64,000 nt of DNA, from NCBI GenBank assembly GCA_030512335.1, contig JAULSU010000004.1, forward strand, positions 248,001-312,000. The letters are read 5' to 3'. This document shows, in pieces, positions 43,397 through 54,562 of this stretch. This DNA is from Immersiella caudata. Its lineage: Eukaryota > Ascomycota > Sordariomycetes > Sordariales > Lasiosphaeriaceae. The notes under the pieces are model-generated. The model saw only the letters and a list, made by a program, of their open reading frames with translations. It ran no database searches and was not told the origin of the DNA. Positions within the stretch are counted from its first letter, which is position 1. Each line of letters starts with the position of its first letter. The position numbers and the translations under genes were made by a program.

Positions 43397-45025
43397 TGTC
43401 GGTTGCCCCTTCTCGAGATGTTGCGGGCTTGGGTTGAGTGTGAAAGAGATTCTCTTGTGATAAAACAACGTGATTGGGCTTGGACAGAGACTCTTGGATG
43501 CAATAGGGCCTTCCTTGTGGTTATTCGTTGCAGGGTTGGTTTTGGTTGAGATTGCGCCCACGGTCGGGAGATGCATGTAGTATGAGGAAGAAATCCGGCA
43601 CGGGAACGGCACTGAGCTCGGCTTGGCATGAATTGCCACCAGACGCGAGTCGCGCCGCATTAACCCCGCAGTCGACAAACACGGGATCTCACGGTCTGTC
43701 AGGAATCCGCCCAAAGTTGAGGGAGTTGAAATCATCAACTCAAAAAATCATGAAAATGTCAACATCACTTTCAAGGGACCCGGCATCTGCGAAACAACCC
43801 CTGACTCTACGTTGTACTCTGGCTACGTCCATCTCCCTCTGCGCTTCTAGTCGATAAGTATTACCTAATCAACACTTTCTTTTGGTTTTTTGAGTCTCGG
43901 AACGACCCTCATAATGCGCCACTCTTATCTGGCTCAACGGGGGTGCCGGAGCGTCGTCAACGATGGGCTTGCTCGAGGAAATGGGGCGACGTAGTTCCAC
44001 CGTTGCATTAGACTCGGCAACTACCATCTTGAATCCCTTTAGTTGGGACAACCAGGCCAACTTGATCTTCATCGACCAGTCGAACTAGGTCGGGTTCTCG
44101 TACGATATTCCCACACATGGAACACAAAGTGCCACGAGACCACGGGTTCGGGTTTGACGTCGTGCTAGGGGACCCCGGCTCGGACGGAGGGAGAGAGGGA
44201 TATTTGAGGGGTGAAGATGAAGGCGAGGGATATGCCGAGGGAGAGGTGTTATGTTTTGGAGCCGATGACTTATGGGAGGGAGGTTTGGGGAAAGATGGTG
44301 AAGGGGGAGGTGGTGGTGGTGGTGGTGGTGGTGGTGGGTGGAGCGAACGGGGGATGAGGCGTTTGGGGATTTGTAAATTCAGGGGCTGGATGGAGCCTGG
44401 TGGGATCTGATGCGAAGGGTGCTGAGTTGCCGCTTGCGTTTTCTGCGGAGGACTGGAACGTATTCTTGGCCCTGGCCACAACGCGATTGGTTCTGTGAGC
44501 GACAGAGATAGAATCTGTTGATTATTTGTACTGAATTCCGTTCCATTTTTCAGTTCGATATACGGAAATTTCTCATTCGACCATTAAAACGGGCTCCTAA
44601 CGGGAAGTCCTCTGTCTGTTGTGAGTCCAGCGCCGCTTAAAGTCGATATTGGTGCAGTCCGTTACTCGCACCATTGCCCTAGAGAATGACGCAAGCTGCT
44701 GAGGGAGTCCTGCACGTTCCGGCGATTGGCTGCAGCAGCCGTTGAAATGGTTGTTCAGGCAGCTGAAAGCCCCGTGATGATCTTCACTGTAACAGCAAGC
44801 GCCAAGATCCCAGTATGGTATCCCGCAACGCCACGCTCTCAACCCCTCATGAATCTCGGTAGAGTGTCTCACATATGGCGTCAATTGAGTTTTTCCGACT
44901 CAGCACCGAGGACGTGGGGACGGTCCGTGCCGATTGGGACGACATGAGGGATATAACTTCAATACCGTATCCTGCTCGCTGAACATTTGAAGGACGAAAC
45001 ATCGCTAGTAAGAAGGAGCGCAAAG
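43397..45025. other. Interval with low-complexity DNA, no firmly supported gene
   Basis: A (GGT)n tract lies at 44309-44337. On the minus strand it falls in a 157-codon Pro-rich ORF (44008-44481) ending with a CSMCGNI motif, which might be real but has no recognised family. The 95-codon ORF at 44597-44884 is unsupported. The last 150 bp is the chromate-transporter promoter. Confidence 0.4.
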
Positions 45026-46741
45026 ATGCCTCAAAAGACTGCCGCTTGGTGGCGGTCGTTTTTGGCCGCCAACTGGAACTTGGGCTTTACGGCGTTTGGG
45101 GGCCCACCTGTCCACTTCAAGATTGTGAGTTGATCAGTACGTTTTCTGTGTTGTCCATCTGGCTAATACCTCTGGCTCTCCCTGCATCTCCGTAGTACTA
45201 CGATCGCTTTGTTGTAAAAGAGAAATGGATCAACGAACAATATGTCAGTTGGTCTCCAAGCGTTGATGATCGGATTCGAGCGAACTGACCATTGCCCCTA
45301 TTCAGTTCCAAGAACTTTTCAGTGTCGCTCTCGCCCTCTCCGGCCCAGCGAGCACGAAGCTGCTCTACTGTATCAACCTCGTCCATGGCGGCACGCTGCC
45401 CGCAATCATATCTTTTTTCTTCTTCACGTATGGCTTTTGCCCCTGAATCTGTTCTCCCTTTTGACCAAAGCGGTTGTGTAGCCTCCCGGCAGCGTCAGCA
45501 ATGTTTGCCCTGTCCCTCGGTGTTGCCAACATCGACCAGACCCTCCCGGGTACCGCATACGCCTTTCTGTCTGGACTCAACGCATCAGTCGTTGGTGTCA
45601 TCGCTCTTGCCACCACCGAGCTCTCGAAGAAAGCCGTTACAGACGACCTGACGAGAATGGTAGTGTTTTTCACAGCATCAGCAGGCATGCTCTACAAAGC
45701 AGTCTGGTACTTTCCCACACTGCTCATCATCTCAGGCTTGGCGTCCCTAATTCATGATCTGGCCCTCTTCCAACAACTCCTCCGACCCCTGAGATTCAAG
45801 AGACCCCCAACTCCAGAAACCACCCCTGAACCCGAGCCCGAAACAGGCCACAGCTCCCCCGAACTCGAAAGCGGCGTCCCTTCAGCCACTCCTCCAACCC
45901 AAGACCTCCAATCCCCCATCCCCTCCGTGACCACTCCCCTCCTCTCCCACCACCGTCAACCCCCCTCCCCCTCTCCAGAGCCACGCATCATCCCTTCCTC
46001 CCTCCGCATCCCCATAGCCCCCCGCACCGGCATAGCCATAATAACCACCTTCCTCCTAACCCTCTCTTCCCTCCTAACCCTCCGCGCCCTCCTCCCCTCC
46101 CCTCCTCCCCGCCTCTTCTCCCTCTTCACCAACATGTTCCTAGCCGGAACCATCATCTTCGGCGGCGGCCCCGTCGTGATCCCCCTCCTCCGCGAATACA
46201 TCGTCTCCGAAGGCTGGGTCTCGCAGCGGGACTTCCTCATCGGTTTAGCACTAATCCAAGCCTTCCCCGGCCCGAATTTTAATATAGCGGTGTTTCTGGG
46301 GAGTCTAACGGCGAAGAATGTGGGGTTGAATCCTGCGCTGGGGGCGATGTTGGCTTGGGTGGGGATTTTTGGGCCGGGGATGGTGTTGGTGCATGGAACG
46401 ATGGGGGTTTGGGGTGCGGTGAGGGGGAGGAGGTGGGTTAGGGCTGTTTTGAGGGGGGTTAATGCCGGGGCGGTGGGGTTGATTTATACGGTTGTTTATA
46501 GGATTTGGGAGGTGGGGTTGCTGGATGAGAGGGCGCAGCAGGGTGAGTTTACTTTGAACGGTGGGAAAAGGGTGAAGCTGACTGATGGGTAGGTCGGAGT
46601 CTGGGAGATGATCCGTGGTGGCTGGTTGTGGCGGCTACGAACTATGTGTTTGGGAGATGGTATCGAGTGAGTCCGCCGGTGACGATTATTTCTGGGGCGT
46701 TGATGGGGTTGGTGCGGTATCAAATTGTGTCGAAGATGTGA
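45026..46741 (+). CDS. Chromate transporter (CHR family), five exons
   Basis: Model: 45026-45124, 45196-45243, 45306-45427, 45482-46542, 46593-46741, 492 residues. The first CHR half has NLGFTAFGGPPVHF, KWINEQYFQELF and the TLPAA/ALSLGVANI region. The second has FGGGPVVIPLLREYIV, FPGPNFNIAVFLGSL and the final SLGDDPWWLVVAATNYVFG plus a last helix. A Ser/Pro-rich cytoplasmic linker of about 80 residues separates the halves. The last intron (50 bp, GTGAGT, branch GCTGAC) removes an apparent TAG and joins QQG to RSLGDDPWW. CHR proteins move chromate or sulphate-like anions across the plasma membrane. The coding strand shifts from C-rich to G-rich near 46270. Confidence 0.92.
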
Positions 46742-47043
46742 GGCTTCGGGGGGCATTGGAAAACGATAGCAACGTCTTGTTCCAGTTGAGAAAAAAGTAC
46801 ATCCAGCTTCAAAGCAACAGGGACTTGGCAACCCCGCATCAAAACAATGCCCAATATCGAGCACGTGCATAATGCAGGCAACAGCTCACTTCCATCAAAT
46901 GCGGTTAGTCTCGAATGGCTTAGCCACGCTGAGTCTTGATATTTTTATTTCTCTCGCGGAATACCGACTCACAGTTACATTGAGAATACCAGAAGGCTGA
47001 AGCCGGAAACTTGGACTCACCGTCCATCACCGCCAGGAACGAT
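46742..47043. other. Intergenic region
   Basis: 3' flank of the transporter and promoter of the HET gene; nothing else seen. Confidence 0.4.
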
Positions 47044-48366
47044 ATGACAGACGACCCTTCGAATGACTGCGACTTGACCGGGAGCGGATTACCCCGGATG
47101 ATCCCGCCTATTCCCTGCATCTCTGGCATTGAAATCAATGGAGCCTTGTCAGCATCGCCGTACACGCCCATCGATCCATCAACCGACACCATCCGACTTT
47201 TCCGCCTGGAAGGGGGCCTAGATGACACGATCCGGGGATCACTTATTCGTTGCTCTCTTTCCACCGCCTCCCGATACACCGCTCTCTCGTATGAGTGGGG
47301 TAGCCCGGACAACCCGAAAGAGATCTGCATAAACGGCATTGCGGTTCAGATTCGACGAAACCTCTGGGAGGCTCTAAACGCAATAACATCCATCAACTTT
47401 CGACCGCCAAGGCCAAACATCGACGACCAGGTCGGCACGCTATGGATCGACTCAATCTGCATCGACCAGAGCAACACGGCCGAGAAAAACCACCAGGTGC
47501 AACAAATGGCTGCCATATATTCCACCGCGGCATCTGTCATATCATGGCTTGGACCTCATACCCCTCAAAGCACCATGCTGTTTGAGTGGGGTGGCCAGAC
47601 GTCTTTGCTCTCGGGCTGGAAAGGCACCGACGCGCAAACAAGCGTAACCACCCTCGGAAGCGCTGCCAAGCAGCTGCTGGAACGGGAATACTGGACACGG
47701 CTCTGGATCATCCAAGAGGTCTTACTTGCCCAAGACCATCAGCTCCTCTGTGGCAGAGATTGCTTCTCGGCGTACACCTTCTTTGACGCGTGGACTCAAC
47801 CCGGTAGGTCGATAATCGACAAGTTCTCACCGCCCGACGCCCCCTGCGACAAGTTGGACTTTGTTGACGTCACGAGCACGCCAGGATATGGGGTTCTGTT
47901 GATGAAATTTGCAGACTTTCCAGAGAGTGTGGGGAGTTTTTATTCTTTTTACGACCTCTTCGACATGTTTCACGATCGAAAGTGTGTAAATCCGTACGAC
48001 AAGATCTACGGACTGGTTGGCATCGTAACCATCCGGGGGTTTGGGACTGGCATTGAGGTGGACTATGCGAAGAGCCCCGAGCAATTGTGTTGTGATGTCA
48101 TTACTGCTGTCTGGGAAGACTTGCGTCGGGACCCGCCGAATGTTCCCCTGAGGACGAGCAAGTTCGTGGACAGACTGCTGCGGTCTCTTCAACTCCAGGT
48201 TCCAAACGCATGTGACTCTTGCGACGGAGCTAGGACTGACGGGAAGCTTATGCCGGTGCCTGAGCGGGTGGCAAACCACCTGGGGTATTTGGCAAAGGTG
48301 AGGCCCAGCACGTTCAGGGGGCTAGCGGGGTACCATCCTGACTGGCCTGCGCCTTCGTGGAATTAG
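47044..48366 (+). CDS. HET-domain protein, intact
   Basis: A single exon of 440 residues from ATG 47044 (MTDDPSNDCDL). HET blocks are YTALSYEWGSPDNPKEICI, TLWIDSICIDQSNTAEKNHQ, AAIYSTAASVISWLGP, YWTRLWIIQEVLLA and NPYDKIYGLVGIV. The C-terminal 120 residues have no recognised domain. It differs clearly from the HET gene at 39.2 kb, so they are not recent duplicates. Likely role: cell death or incompatibility signalling. Confidence 0.9.
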   Translation: MTDDPSNDCDLTGSGLPRMIPPIPCISGIEINGALSASPYTPIDPSTDTIRLFRLEGGLDDTIRGSLIRCSLSTASRYTALSYEWGSPDNPKEICINGIAVQIRRNLWEALNAITSINFRPPRPNIDDQVGTLWIDSICIDQSNTAEKNHQVQQMAAIYSTAASVISWLGPHTPQSTMLFEWGGQTSLLSGWKGTDAQTSVTTLGSAAKQLLEREYWTRLWIIQEVLLAQDHQLLCGRDCFSAYTFFDAWTQPGRSIIDKFSPPDAPCDKLDFVDVTSTPGYGVLLMKFADFPESVGSFYSFYDLFDMFHDRKCVNPYDKIYGLVGIVTIRGFGTGIEVDYAKSPEQLCCDVITAVWEDLRRDPPNVPLRTSKFVDRLLRSLQLQVPNACDSCDGARTDGKLMPVPERVANHLGYLAKVRPSTFRGLAGYHPDWPAPSWN

Positions 48367-48832
48367 CAGAGAGCTCGATGACTGGCCATGGTACAATTCT
48401 GGCCAGCCCATATTTCCTTGGTTGGCAGGTTAGGTGAATTTCATTGGGTACTTTTAAACATGTCACTGGAGCGCGTCTTACTGTTCAGGTGGTTACTACC
48501 TTGCAAGAAGCCGGTGAAGGAAATCGGATCGAGGAGGATTAAATCTGGCGAGGTTGAGAGTGAACGAATGGCCCCGGTTCTGGCCTTTGCGCCACCGGAT
48601 TCCGTACGGGCGCCGCAGCAGTGGGCAAGATATCGGAGAGGCGAACCAACCCATCCAAGGTCAGAATACAGATAAACATGAGAACTTTCTGTGCTCAGAT
48701 TAGTCGCATATTACCCAGCTGTTGTTGCTTTACATAAATGCTATACAATTTTGGGATTCAGTCTCATGCTCAATGTACCCCTGAGCCCCTGATCCAACCA
48801 CATACCACAGAATGCGGAAACAAAACAAAACA
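48367..48832. other. Intergenic region between convergent genes
   Basis: No coding support. The 95-codon ORF at 48388-48675 lacks motifs. Confidence 0.45.
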
Positions 48833-49473
48833 TCAACGACGCTGATCACCACCAAGGCCACCAAGCACACCTCCCAGCAAACCACCAACACCCTGCGTAA
48901 CGCCGCCAACAACAGACCCAACACCACCCAGGAGATCCCCTTGGCCAATCTTGCCCACGCCATCGCCAAGTCCACCAGTAATACCACTTACAGCACCACC
49001 TACTCCCCGTCCCAACCCGCCGACGACACCCCCAACAGGACCACCCACAGCATCACCCACACCCCCCAACGTTCCCCCAACGGTATCACCCTACAAAACA
49101 ACAAATCGTTAGCCCGGTTAACTACTCACCATCAACCACTTCCACACCCTCTCATTTTTCTACGCACAAAACCGAAAGTTACCCCTGGCCGTGACAAAGG
49201 GAACAGAACACCCCCGAATGACTCCCCCCGAAAAAAGAAGAGCGAGGTAGAAAAGAAAGAAGTGAACTTACCAACCCTCTCCCCACCCCTCCCACAGTCT
49301 GTCCCAAACCCCCCGTCAGCCCCCCCACCGTCCCCTTCAAATCCCCCCGTCCCAACGCCCCGGTCGTATCACCCACCGTCCTTCCCACTCCGCCGGCGGC
49401 GGCACCGAGTGTATTTCCCACTCCCGAGGTGACACCTCCTACTGTATTCCCAACCACCCCACCTAATCCACCT

Positions 49474-49508
<35 letters not shown>

Positions 49509-50420
49509 CTGAAGACGAAGTTGCTTCTGCGCCTGGTACGTTTGGTAATCCTGCAGACGCTTTTGCTCTGCAGCGGCGGCGGCGCGTTTGGTGTGTTCGG
49601 CTGTGGGGATAAGGGCGGAGGGGTCGTATTTCTTTTCCTTTTTGGAAGTCACAGGGGAGGGGGCAGGGGGGGCGATGATTGGCAGAGGGGCTGGGTCGGG
49701 AGCAGGAGCGGATTTGGGTTGTTTGGACGGCGTGGGTGCGGCGGGGGTACGTCGGGTGGTGGTGGTGGATTGGATAGGTACGGTTCGGGAAGCCGAAGTG
49801 CTGGCTTGCACGCGGGTGGATGAGGGTGTGACGGTGGAGCGGACTTTGGTCACTGGCTCGGGCGGGATGCCGCGGGCGGCATTGAGCTCGGCGGATTTGC
49901 GGACGGCGCGCTTGATATGGGCTGTTGCGGTGGCCGGGCGGAGGTTTGGAGCCGGGGAGGAGGATACGGCAGGGGTTCTTACGGTCGCCGGGGCGAGTTT
50001 CTTGGCTGGGGTTGTGGGTGTTGCGGTGGATTTGGAGACGGCTTTGGTCTTGTCCGCGGATGCTACTTTGGGCGTTGAGGAGACTTTCTTGGTCGAGCTG
50101 CTGGATGGTTTGGCCGAGGAAGAGACTTTCTTTGTAGCGTCAGCGGTCTTGGTGGATGTGGTGTGCTTGGTGTCCTTGACCGTCTTGGCGACCTTCTCGA
50201 TTGCCTTGGCCGCCTTGTCTGCTGCTGGCTTGGTCTTGGACGATGAGGAGACTTTTGTCGTAGGGGAGGCAGATGGTTTGGCCTTGGAGCTACTGCTCGC
50301 TTTCGGCTTCGACGAGGAGGCTGGATTGGGAGAGAGGTTAGCTGTTGTGGACGAAAAGGGGTAGTGCCACTGACAAGGCACCGCAACAGCGTGCTTCTTT
50401 GTGGTAGTAGTGGTCGGCAT
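48833..50420 (-). CDS. Long glycine-zipper protein with Lys/Ser-rich N-terminus and poly-Gln tract
   Basis: Exons 50420-49272 and 49090-48833 (181-bp GT-AG intron), 468 residues. Residues 1-220 are disordered, rich in Ser/Thr/Lys/Pro (many SSSTKK-like words, similar to histone-H1 or LEA-type tails). A charged helix (KRAAAAAEQKRLQDYQTYQ) leads to about 13 Gln. The remaining 150 residues are a chain of Gly-zipper units (GGVVGNTVGGV, GNTLGAAAGGVG, GGLGRGVGGAV and so on, period near 11). This part could pack as amphipathic helices in membranes or dehydrated cytosol, as in LEA-like stress proteins. Function unknown. Confidence 0.75.
49474..49507. repeat. (GCT/CAG)n microsatellite encoding poly-Gln
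   Basis: About eleven uninterrupted trinucleotides inside the glycine-zipper gene, in frame as Gln. Confidence 0.9.
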
Positions 50421-51096
50421 CTTGTCGGTATCTCTGAGGCTGCTTCAACTTCTCAAATACAGCCTGTCAAAATACCCAATAATTTCAGGTTGTAAGAGAA
50501 CTCGAAAAGAGAAAGAGAGCAACAGGGCCCGGTCGTGCGGTAACTCGCAGTCCATCTCATATAAAGACGAACGCATCCACGCGGACATGACGTCAATTGT
50601 CAACCCCGCTTTGGCTCAAGGACTCTGTGAGACGGCCTGCGGTGGAGGGATTCGACAACCGCGAAAAGGGGGGGAGGCGATTGTTGTCTTGACGCCTGTG
50701 ATTCGCCCGCAGTAGCGGCATGTAAGTGGGGGCCACCCTTCCCACTATTCGCCACCATCGTGCATCTATTGGAGCTGCATGGATCCGATCGACGACATCG
50801 ACCGATCGATTGTGGAGCTGCAATGCGAACTTCAGGATAGGGCTGTTGTTGTTGTTAATGTTGTTTTTTGGCTTGTGAAAATTACGTCGATACTCACTGT
50901 GTTCGAATACGGGGCCTTTGGTGTTTATGTTTTCGATACGTTGCGTTTATTTATAGCTGCAAGCCATAAATCCAAAGCCCACAACAATGCGAACTTGATT
51001 ACCAACCTTACAACAGGCCTCAATAAACGTCCTGATCTGCACCCTACGGAATTAAACTTTTACGCATACATTCCAAAACATTCCTCCTATACCTCA
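50421..51096. other. Intergenic region
   Basis: Promoter of the glycine-zipper gene and 3' flank of the F-box gene. The ORFs at 50401-50715 and 50779-51237 have no motif; the second runs antisense into the F-box gene. Confidence 0.45.
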
Positions 51097-52782
51097 TTAC
51101 ACCTCCCGTTTTCCCCCCACTTCCAGTCCCACCAACGGGTTCACCTCCTCCTCCCCAGCCACGTACCTCCCCGCCGCCGCCCAAAGATCCCTCTCCTCCT
51201 GCTTCTCAGCCGGCCCCTGCGGCTCCCCCCAGGATAGCGCATACGCCAACCTCTCCTCCTGCTCCGTCCCCCTCTGACGCGGAGGCGCCTTGAGCTTCTC
51301 GAACCCCCCGCCGCAAAGTCTCGAAAAGTACACGCTGCACTTTTTCGACGAGGAAGAAGAGTCCGTCACTTTGCCTCGTAAAATATCCAACGCGTGTGCC
51401 CAGCCGCCGCCGCCGCTCACGCCGGCCGCGGAGACGTGGATGCGCTGCAGTTTTGTGCCCACGCCCCGGAAGCACCGTTCCAGCTCATCTTGTGTGAGAC
51501 TTGCCCCGTTGAGGATGAGCTCTCGAAGATCGGGGCTGCGGAGCTTGGCAAAGGCGGGGCCGATGGGGTTGAACATTTGCGTGTTTAGGCCGTCGCGGTG
51601 CGCTATTGGGTTGCCGGTGTTGATCTGGAGGCTGTAGAGGTCGATGTGGATGCTTTGCAGGAGTGGGCTTGACAGGAGAGCTGAGAGATAGCCTGCGAAG
51701 TGGGACTGGGCTTCGGGGGACATGTGCTCCTTGCGGATGACGACGTGGTTGCCGGCGCTGAGATGGATGGATTCCACGGTGGAAAACGCCGCGGTGAGGG
51801 CAGACCAGCCGTCGCTGTCATTGCTGGTGGCGCAGAGGTAGTTGAAGTTGCTGAGGATGGGCATACGGGAGATGGAAATGGCGGGGACAGGTGTGCCGTT
51901 GGCGTGCATGGCCATGGGAAGCTGCCACAGGAGCTTGACAGCGGGAATGTCTGGGGGGTGGTCAAGGTCTTCGAGGGCGGCCCAGGTGTGAGGGGCGACG
52001 AGGAGCTGACGGAACTTGGCATGGTCGTTGGCTAACACGGTGAGATTGTCCCTTTGGCTGAAGTCATCAGGGTTCACGTCGGCCTGGTCGAGAAAGCATA
52101 CCCTCCGAAGCGATGGGAGGCGGGAGATGCATGCGGCAAGGGTGGCGACAAACGTGCCGTCCATCAGTAACCGCTCCTGTTCTCGTTGGAGTCGCCGGTA
52201 TTCGTCGAATGATTCGGATAAGAGGGCTATGTGCCTGTCTCGGTTGTCACTGGGGGGGTCCCCATCCTCGTTCTGGGCCCAAGCGCGCCATGCCCAATCC
52301 ATTTCGAAATATATGTGCATCGCCTTGAGGATTTCATCCTCATCGCCATTGCGCTCGTCTTTTGGTATCTCGTCCATGAATTCCGTGTACCAGTCGCAGG
52401 CTCGTTCCAGGCTGCGCAATGCTTTCCTCTGCAGGTCTGTGTAGGCTTTGACATCCTCAGCAAGCTCCTTTGGCCGGTAAGCGGTGCTGATTTGGATGGT
52501 CCTGATTCCCGCGGCAATGAGGGGGCTTTTGGTAACATGCTCGATGCGACGGAGCGATTCCGGGCTGATGCTTGCTCGTAGTGTCGGAATGAGCAACGGC
52601 GATGCAACATTGCAGAATGACCGACAAACGGAACGCAGCGTCTGGAGGGTCCTGAAGTCGTCGTCGCAGCGCGGCCCCACGGGGTGGTTGGGATGGCCCA
52701 CAAAATAATCAAAAATGCAACGCAAAATGTCTTCTGGCAGGTCGGCCGCGTTGAGACGGGGAGCGCCGCTCTGCGAATACAT
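51097..52782 (-). CDS. F-box-like protein with LRR-type C-terminal part
   Basis: A single exon of 561 residues. Near the N-terminus, NAADLPEDILRCIFDYFVG and LRSVCRSFCNVASPLLIPTL form an F-box-like helical bundle. The rest shows irregular LRR-like strands (LPSLRRVCFLD, MPILSNFNYL, VESIHLSAGNHVVI, LLQSIHIDLYSL, SPDLRELILNGASL), as in fungal F-box/LRR proteins. It would act as a substrate adaptor in an SCF ubiquitin ligase. The C-terminal 90 residues are charged and low-complexity. The coding strand turns G-rich after about 51480 towards the 3' end. Confidence 0.75.
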   Translation of the reverse strand: MYSQSGAPRLNAADLPEDILRCIFDYFVGHPNHPVGPRCDDDFRTLQTLRSVCRSFCNVASPLLIPTLRASISPESLRRIEHVTKSPLIAAGIRTIQISTAYRPKELAEDVKAYTDLQRKALRSLERACDWYTEFMDEIPKDERNGDEDEILKAMHIYFEMDWAWRAWAQNEDGDPPSDNRDRHIALLSESFDEYRRLQREQERLLMDGTFVATLAACISRLPSLRRVCFLDQADVNPDDFSQRDNLTVLANDHAKFRQLLVAPHTWAALEDLDHPPDIPAVKLLWQLPMAMHANGTPVPAISISRMPILSNFNYLCATSNDSDGWSALTAAFSTVESIHLSAGNHVVIRKEHMSPEAQSHFAGYLSALLSSPLLQSIHIDLYSLQINTGNPIAHRDGLNTQMFNPIGPAFAKLRSPDLRELILNGASLTQDELERCFRGVGTKLQRIHVSAAGVSGGGGWAHALDILRGKVTDSSSSSKKCSVYFSRLCGGGFEKLKAPPRQRGTEQEERLAYALSWGEPQGPAEKQEERDLWAAAGRYVAGEEEVNPLVGLEVGGKREV

Positions 52783-53190
52783 TTTGCCGCACCTGGCTGG
52801 GTCAGACTGGGACCGGAGAGGTTTGTCGTTGAAGAAAAGTCGGGGAATGGGGCACGGATCCGAGCAATTGGGTGGAATACCGTCCTACCTAAATAGGTAT
52901 ATTCCTCTGCCTGATGAGCGGAATCCCGTTCCTTCCTTCGTCCTCAATGCAACATCAGATGACTCAGGTGGCAGCGCTCTCTATGGCTCAACCTTTCGCA
53001 TTTCGGTCCCGCCAACGCAAAGACTTCGAGCCAATGGGATTCGAATACAGGCCCCGCGCCTTCTTGCCTCGCCCCATAAGGACGGAAACTGAATGACATT
53101 CCGGTTGAATGATCTGGAAGAAGTCTCGCGTTACACCAGCAACATCCACCATCATACCTCCAAGTAGTGGCCGCCTAGAACTCGCCCCAT
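52783..53190. other. Intergenic region
   Basis: Promoter of the F-box gene. Short overlapping plus-strand ORFs are unsupported. Confidence 0.45.
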
Positions 53191-53411
53191 TCACCTGATG
53201 GCATCCGTCTCGTAAACACCTTCCGACCTGCCCTGCCTACTGCTCGACAATTCGTAGCTCTCCTCTGCCAGCTGCTGCACAGGGTTTATCACCCCGCGCG
53301 ACGGCTTCGCATCCCCGCCAGACCTCGCTGGCATTGCCGAGGGCAATTCCCCCACACCGTGATCCCCCAATTCGCTACTACCAGTAACGACCGCAGCAGC
53401 AGCACCAGCAC

Positions 53412-53460
<49 letters not shown>

Positions 53461-54272
53461 GTTACTATTATCCTCCTTCTCCAACATCCCCACGTCCGAC
53501 TCCTTTTTGTTCCCGCGCCTCCTCCTTCGCCAGACCAAAAGCATGCCCGCGAGCACCGCGGCGACAACAGCAACCACCCCAATGGTGATCCCCGCGATCG
53601 CTCCCGACGGCAGCCCTTTGGTTTCGGTGCCTGCCTCCGCCGGGACCCCCGTCTCGCCCGCAGAGCCCCCCGACCCGTCCCTCAAGTCTTTGGGCTGCCA
53701 CCCAATCATGATGGCGCGATGATCCAGAGAGCCCCTTTCAATGGTTTCTGTGGATACCGACGTCGCCAACGGCGATAGAAACTTTGTCGTGTCTGTCGGG
53801 TCGGCCGCGAGCACCACGATGGGGAAGTTGACAACGGAGGCGACACACTTTTCGCCGTCCTGAAAGAGGGAGGGGAGGAATCCGCTCGAGAGAGAAGCTG
53901 TTAATAGATCTACGTTTAGTGAAACGAACGCGACAAAACCCACCTCATGCAACAAGTCGCAAACGTGATGGATGATCTGTCCGACCCCAGGACCGTGTTC
54001 TTCTGCGCCGCGGTCCATCCCTTCGGACAGTCCAGGGCGGGACTGAAGGTCAAGCTCTGGCAAGGGTTGGCGGACCATTCGGGAGGCAGGCACGAGTACC
54101 AGAGAGGGTCGACTTCGTCCTGCCAGGCGTACGTGTGTGGTTCTGCGAGGCCGGCCCCGGCGTGAAAGCGCGTCGAGCAGAGGGGCGGCGGTGTCCATAT
54201 GGTGGTGAGGGCAGGGGTTTTAGTCACGGGGAGGAGGGACCCGCTGTGGCAGGTTGATGTAACGGCGGCCAT
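53191..54272 (-). CDS. Single-TM Cys-rich protein with cytoplasmic poly-Asn tract
   Basis: Exons 54272-53944 and 53884-53191, 340 residues; the 59-bp intron uses a CTCGAG acceptor that restores the frame CCM-SGFLPSL. The N-terminal part has spaced Cys (YSCLPPEWSANPCQ, LDCPKGWT, FATCC) and the membrane-proximal block DHRAIMIGWQPKDL, a hallmark of a widespread fungal family of unknown function. A TM helix (AIAGITIGVVAVVAAVLAGMLLVW) near 205-228, an Arg/Lys stop-transfer, and 16-17 Asn encoded by an (ATT)n tract follow. No classical signal peptide is evident, so a type III layout is likely. Probably a surface sensor. Confidence 0.75.
53412..53460. repeat. (ATT)n microsatellite encoding poly-Asn
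   Basis: About sixteen perfect trinucleotides, read as AAT (Asn) on the minus strand inside the surface-protein gene. Confidence 0.95.
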
Positions 54273-54562
54273 TGTGGACTTGAGACTTTGCGGAACGAAC
54301 GAAGAGGGTGAAGATGGCCAAGAGCTAAACGTAGAGGAGAAGATTTGGAGAGGATGTCAAGATGATGTCAAGATGGCTTCCCCGGTGACCTCACTGGCCC
54401 GAGAGTCTATCAGCTCTGTTCCTGTAGGCGTGCATCTTCGCACGCAGTTGCGGCACAGTAATAAATTTAGCCCTCTAACAAGGTCCATCCCGAACCCCGT
54501 TTGCTTCTCCCCCTCTCCCAAGCGCCTCCCACCCATCCTCCAAACCCCAAGGAAACCCTTCA

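Noticed and set aside
46580..46592. Apparent stop and frameshift at the end of the chromate transporter
   Set aside because: A 50-bp GT-AG intron (46543-46592) with a branch point removes it and restores the conserved last helix.
49473..50364. Plus-strand ORFs of 116 and 258 codons with Leu and Gly runs
   Set aside because: Antisense of the glycine-zipper gene and its trinucleotide tract.
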